DNA of 64,000 bases from Brevibacterium sediminis (GTDB taxonomy: Bacteria; Actinomycetota; Actinomycetes; Actinomycetales; Brevibacteriaceae): assembly GCF_013623905.1 (NCBI RefSeq), contig NZ_JABKDD010000008.1, forward strand, positions 62,001-126,000. Direction: 5' to 3'. Both the position numbers and the translations under genes were made by a program. Shown piece by piece: positions 63,637 through 64,000 of the stretch (positions are counted from its first letter, which is position 1; each line of letters starts with the position of its first letter). The notes under the pieces are model-generated. The model saw only the letters and a list, made by a program, of their open reading frames with translations. It had not been told where the DNA came from and did not search any database.

Positions 63637-64000
63637 CTAGCCTACCTGGGCAGGCACGAGTTCCGTGTAAAGACCTGCGAGTTCTTCGGCAACTTCCCTC
63701 TCATCGGGAAGCTCCGCTCCGCGTGCCCGTGCCCTGGCTCCGAGTTCTGCGCGGCGGGCAGGATCGATGGCGAGTTCGGCCACGGCAGCGGCGAAGGCGG
63801 CATCGTCGTCATGGTCGATCAGTATCCCCGCATCGCCGACGAGTTCGGCGCTGCCGCCGGTGGCGGTGGCCACGATCGCCTTGCCGGTCATCAGCGCCTC
63901 CTGGAGCACGAGCGCCCGGGCCTCCCACACGCTGGTGAGCGCGTAGATGTCCGCAGCCGCTGCGAGTTCGGCGATGTCATCGCGGGGTCCGAGGAAGTGC
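63637..64000 (-). CDS. GT4-family glycosyltransferase, C-terminal part (N-terminus outside window)
   Basis: 121 codons are present; the gene starts beyond the right edge. They hold the GT-B donor-sugar domain: HFLGPRDDIAELAAAADIYALTSVWEARALVLQEALMTGKAIVATATGGSAELVGDAGILID. The Glu of WEARALVLQEAL is the E-x7-E donor-binding motif. Lies 33 bases before the next glycosyltransferase start, on the same strand. Confidence 0.85.
   Translation of the reverse strand, partial: HFLGPRDDIAELAAAADIYALTSVWEARALVLQEALMTGKAIVATATGGSAELVGDAGILIDHDDDAAFAAAVAELAIDPARRAELGARARARGAELPDEREVAEELAGLYTELVPAQVG

Noticed and set aside
1-64000. CRISPR array, insertion sequences, rRNA
   Set aside because: No regularly spaced repeats with unique spacers, no transposase genes with terminal repeats and no rRNA sequence were seen.

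Overview
The window is high-GC actinobacterial chromosome. Gene order matches conserved blocks known from Mycobacterium and Corynebacterium: a dcw cell-wall/division cluster, idsA next to an Rv2175c-like protein and a PknL-like kinase, gcvH-FHA-DUF151, and pyrG-nudix-xerD-parA-scpA-scpB-rluB-cmk-der. MurE carries the DNPR motif expected for meso-diaminopimelate peptidoglycan. No mycolic-acid genes are visible. A Brevibacterium-like member of the Micrococcales is my best guess, by inference only. No phage, insertion sequence, CRISPR array or rRNA was seen; one tRNA-Pro(GGG) is present.

Layout. 1-8978 (minus): mraZ-rsmH-ftsL-ftsI-murE-murF-mraY-murD, mostly with 4-8 base overlaps, murD running off the left edge. 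8979-9427: an unusual GTGG-rich control region with a three-copy MraZ-type box in front of mraZ and a long array facing the next operon. 9428-14215 (plus): moxR-DUF58-transglutaminase. 14339-17467: DUF218 and DUF3040 membrane proteins, dinB and a lipoprotein. 17464-22828: polyprenyl synthase, an Rv2175c-like DNA-binding protein, and a LysM/SLT protein translationally coupled to a PASTA Ser/Thr kinase. 22998-26460 (minus): gcvH-FHA-DUF151-aroG. 26691-31557: tRNA, MFS and NhaD-type transporters, DedA, and a prolidase-like amidohydrolase.

31814-37229 (plus) is the most interesting part. A 1319-residue Pls/PosA-family nonribosomal peptide synthetase (A domain, carrier domain, then six predicted membrane segments around three soluble domains) overlaps an M1-type zinc aminopeptidase. 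The ten A-domain pocket residues read DAESIGTVVK, very close to the lysine code I recall for bacitracin synthetase (DAESIGSVIK). This is the layout of an epsilon-poly-L-lysine synthetase followed by a polylysine-degrading peptidase, with an amidohydrolase divergent from it.

37314-42740: GNAT and MATE genes with in-frame repeats, then a large DUF222/HNH protein behind an AT-rich leader. 42903-50096: an SDR-thiolase pair divergent from a complete five-gene branched-chain-type ABC importer, with candidate operators between. 50255-64000 (minus): YciO-type protein, then a long near-continuous run AI-2E transporter, der, cmk, tyrA, rluB, scpB, scpA, parA, xerD, nudix, pyrG and two glycosyltransferases, the last cut by the right edge.
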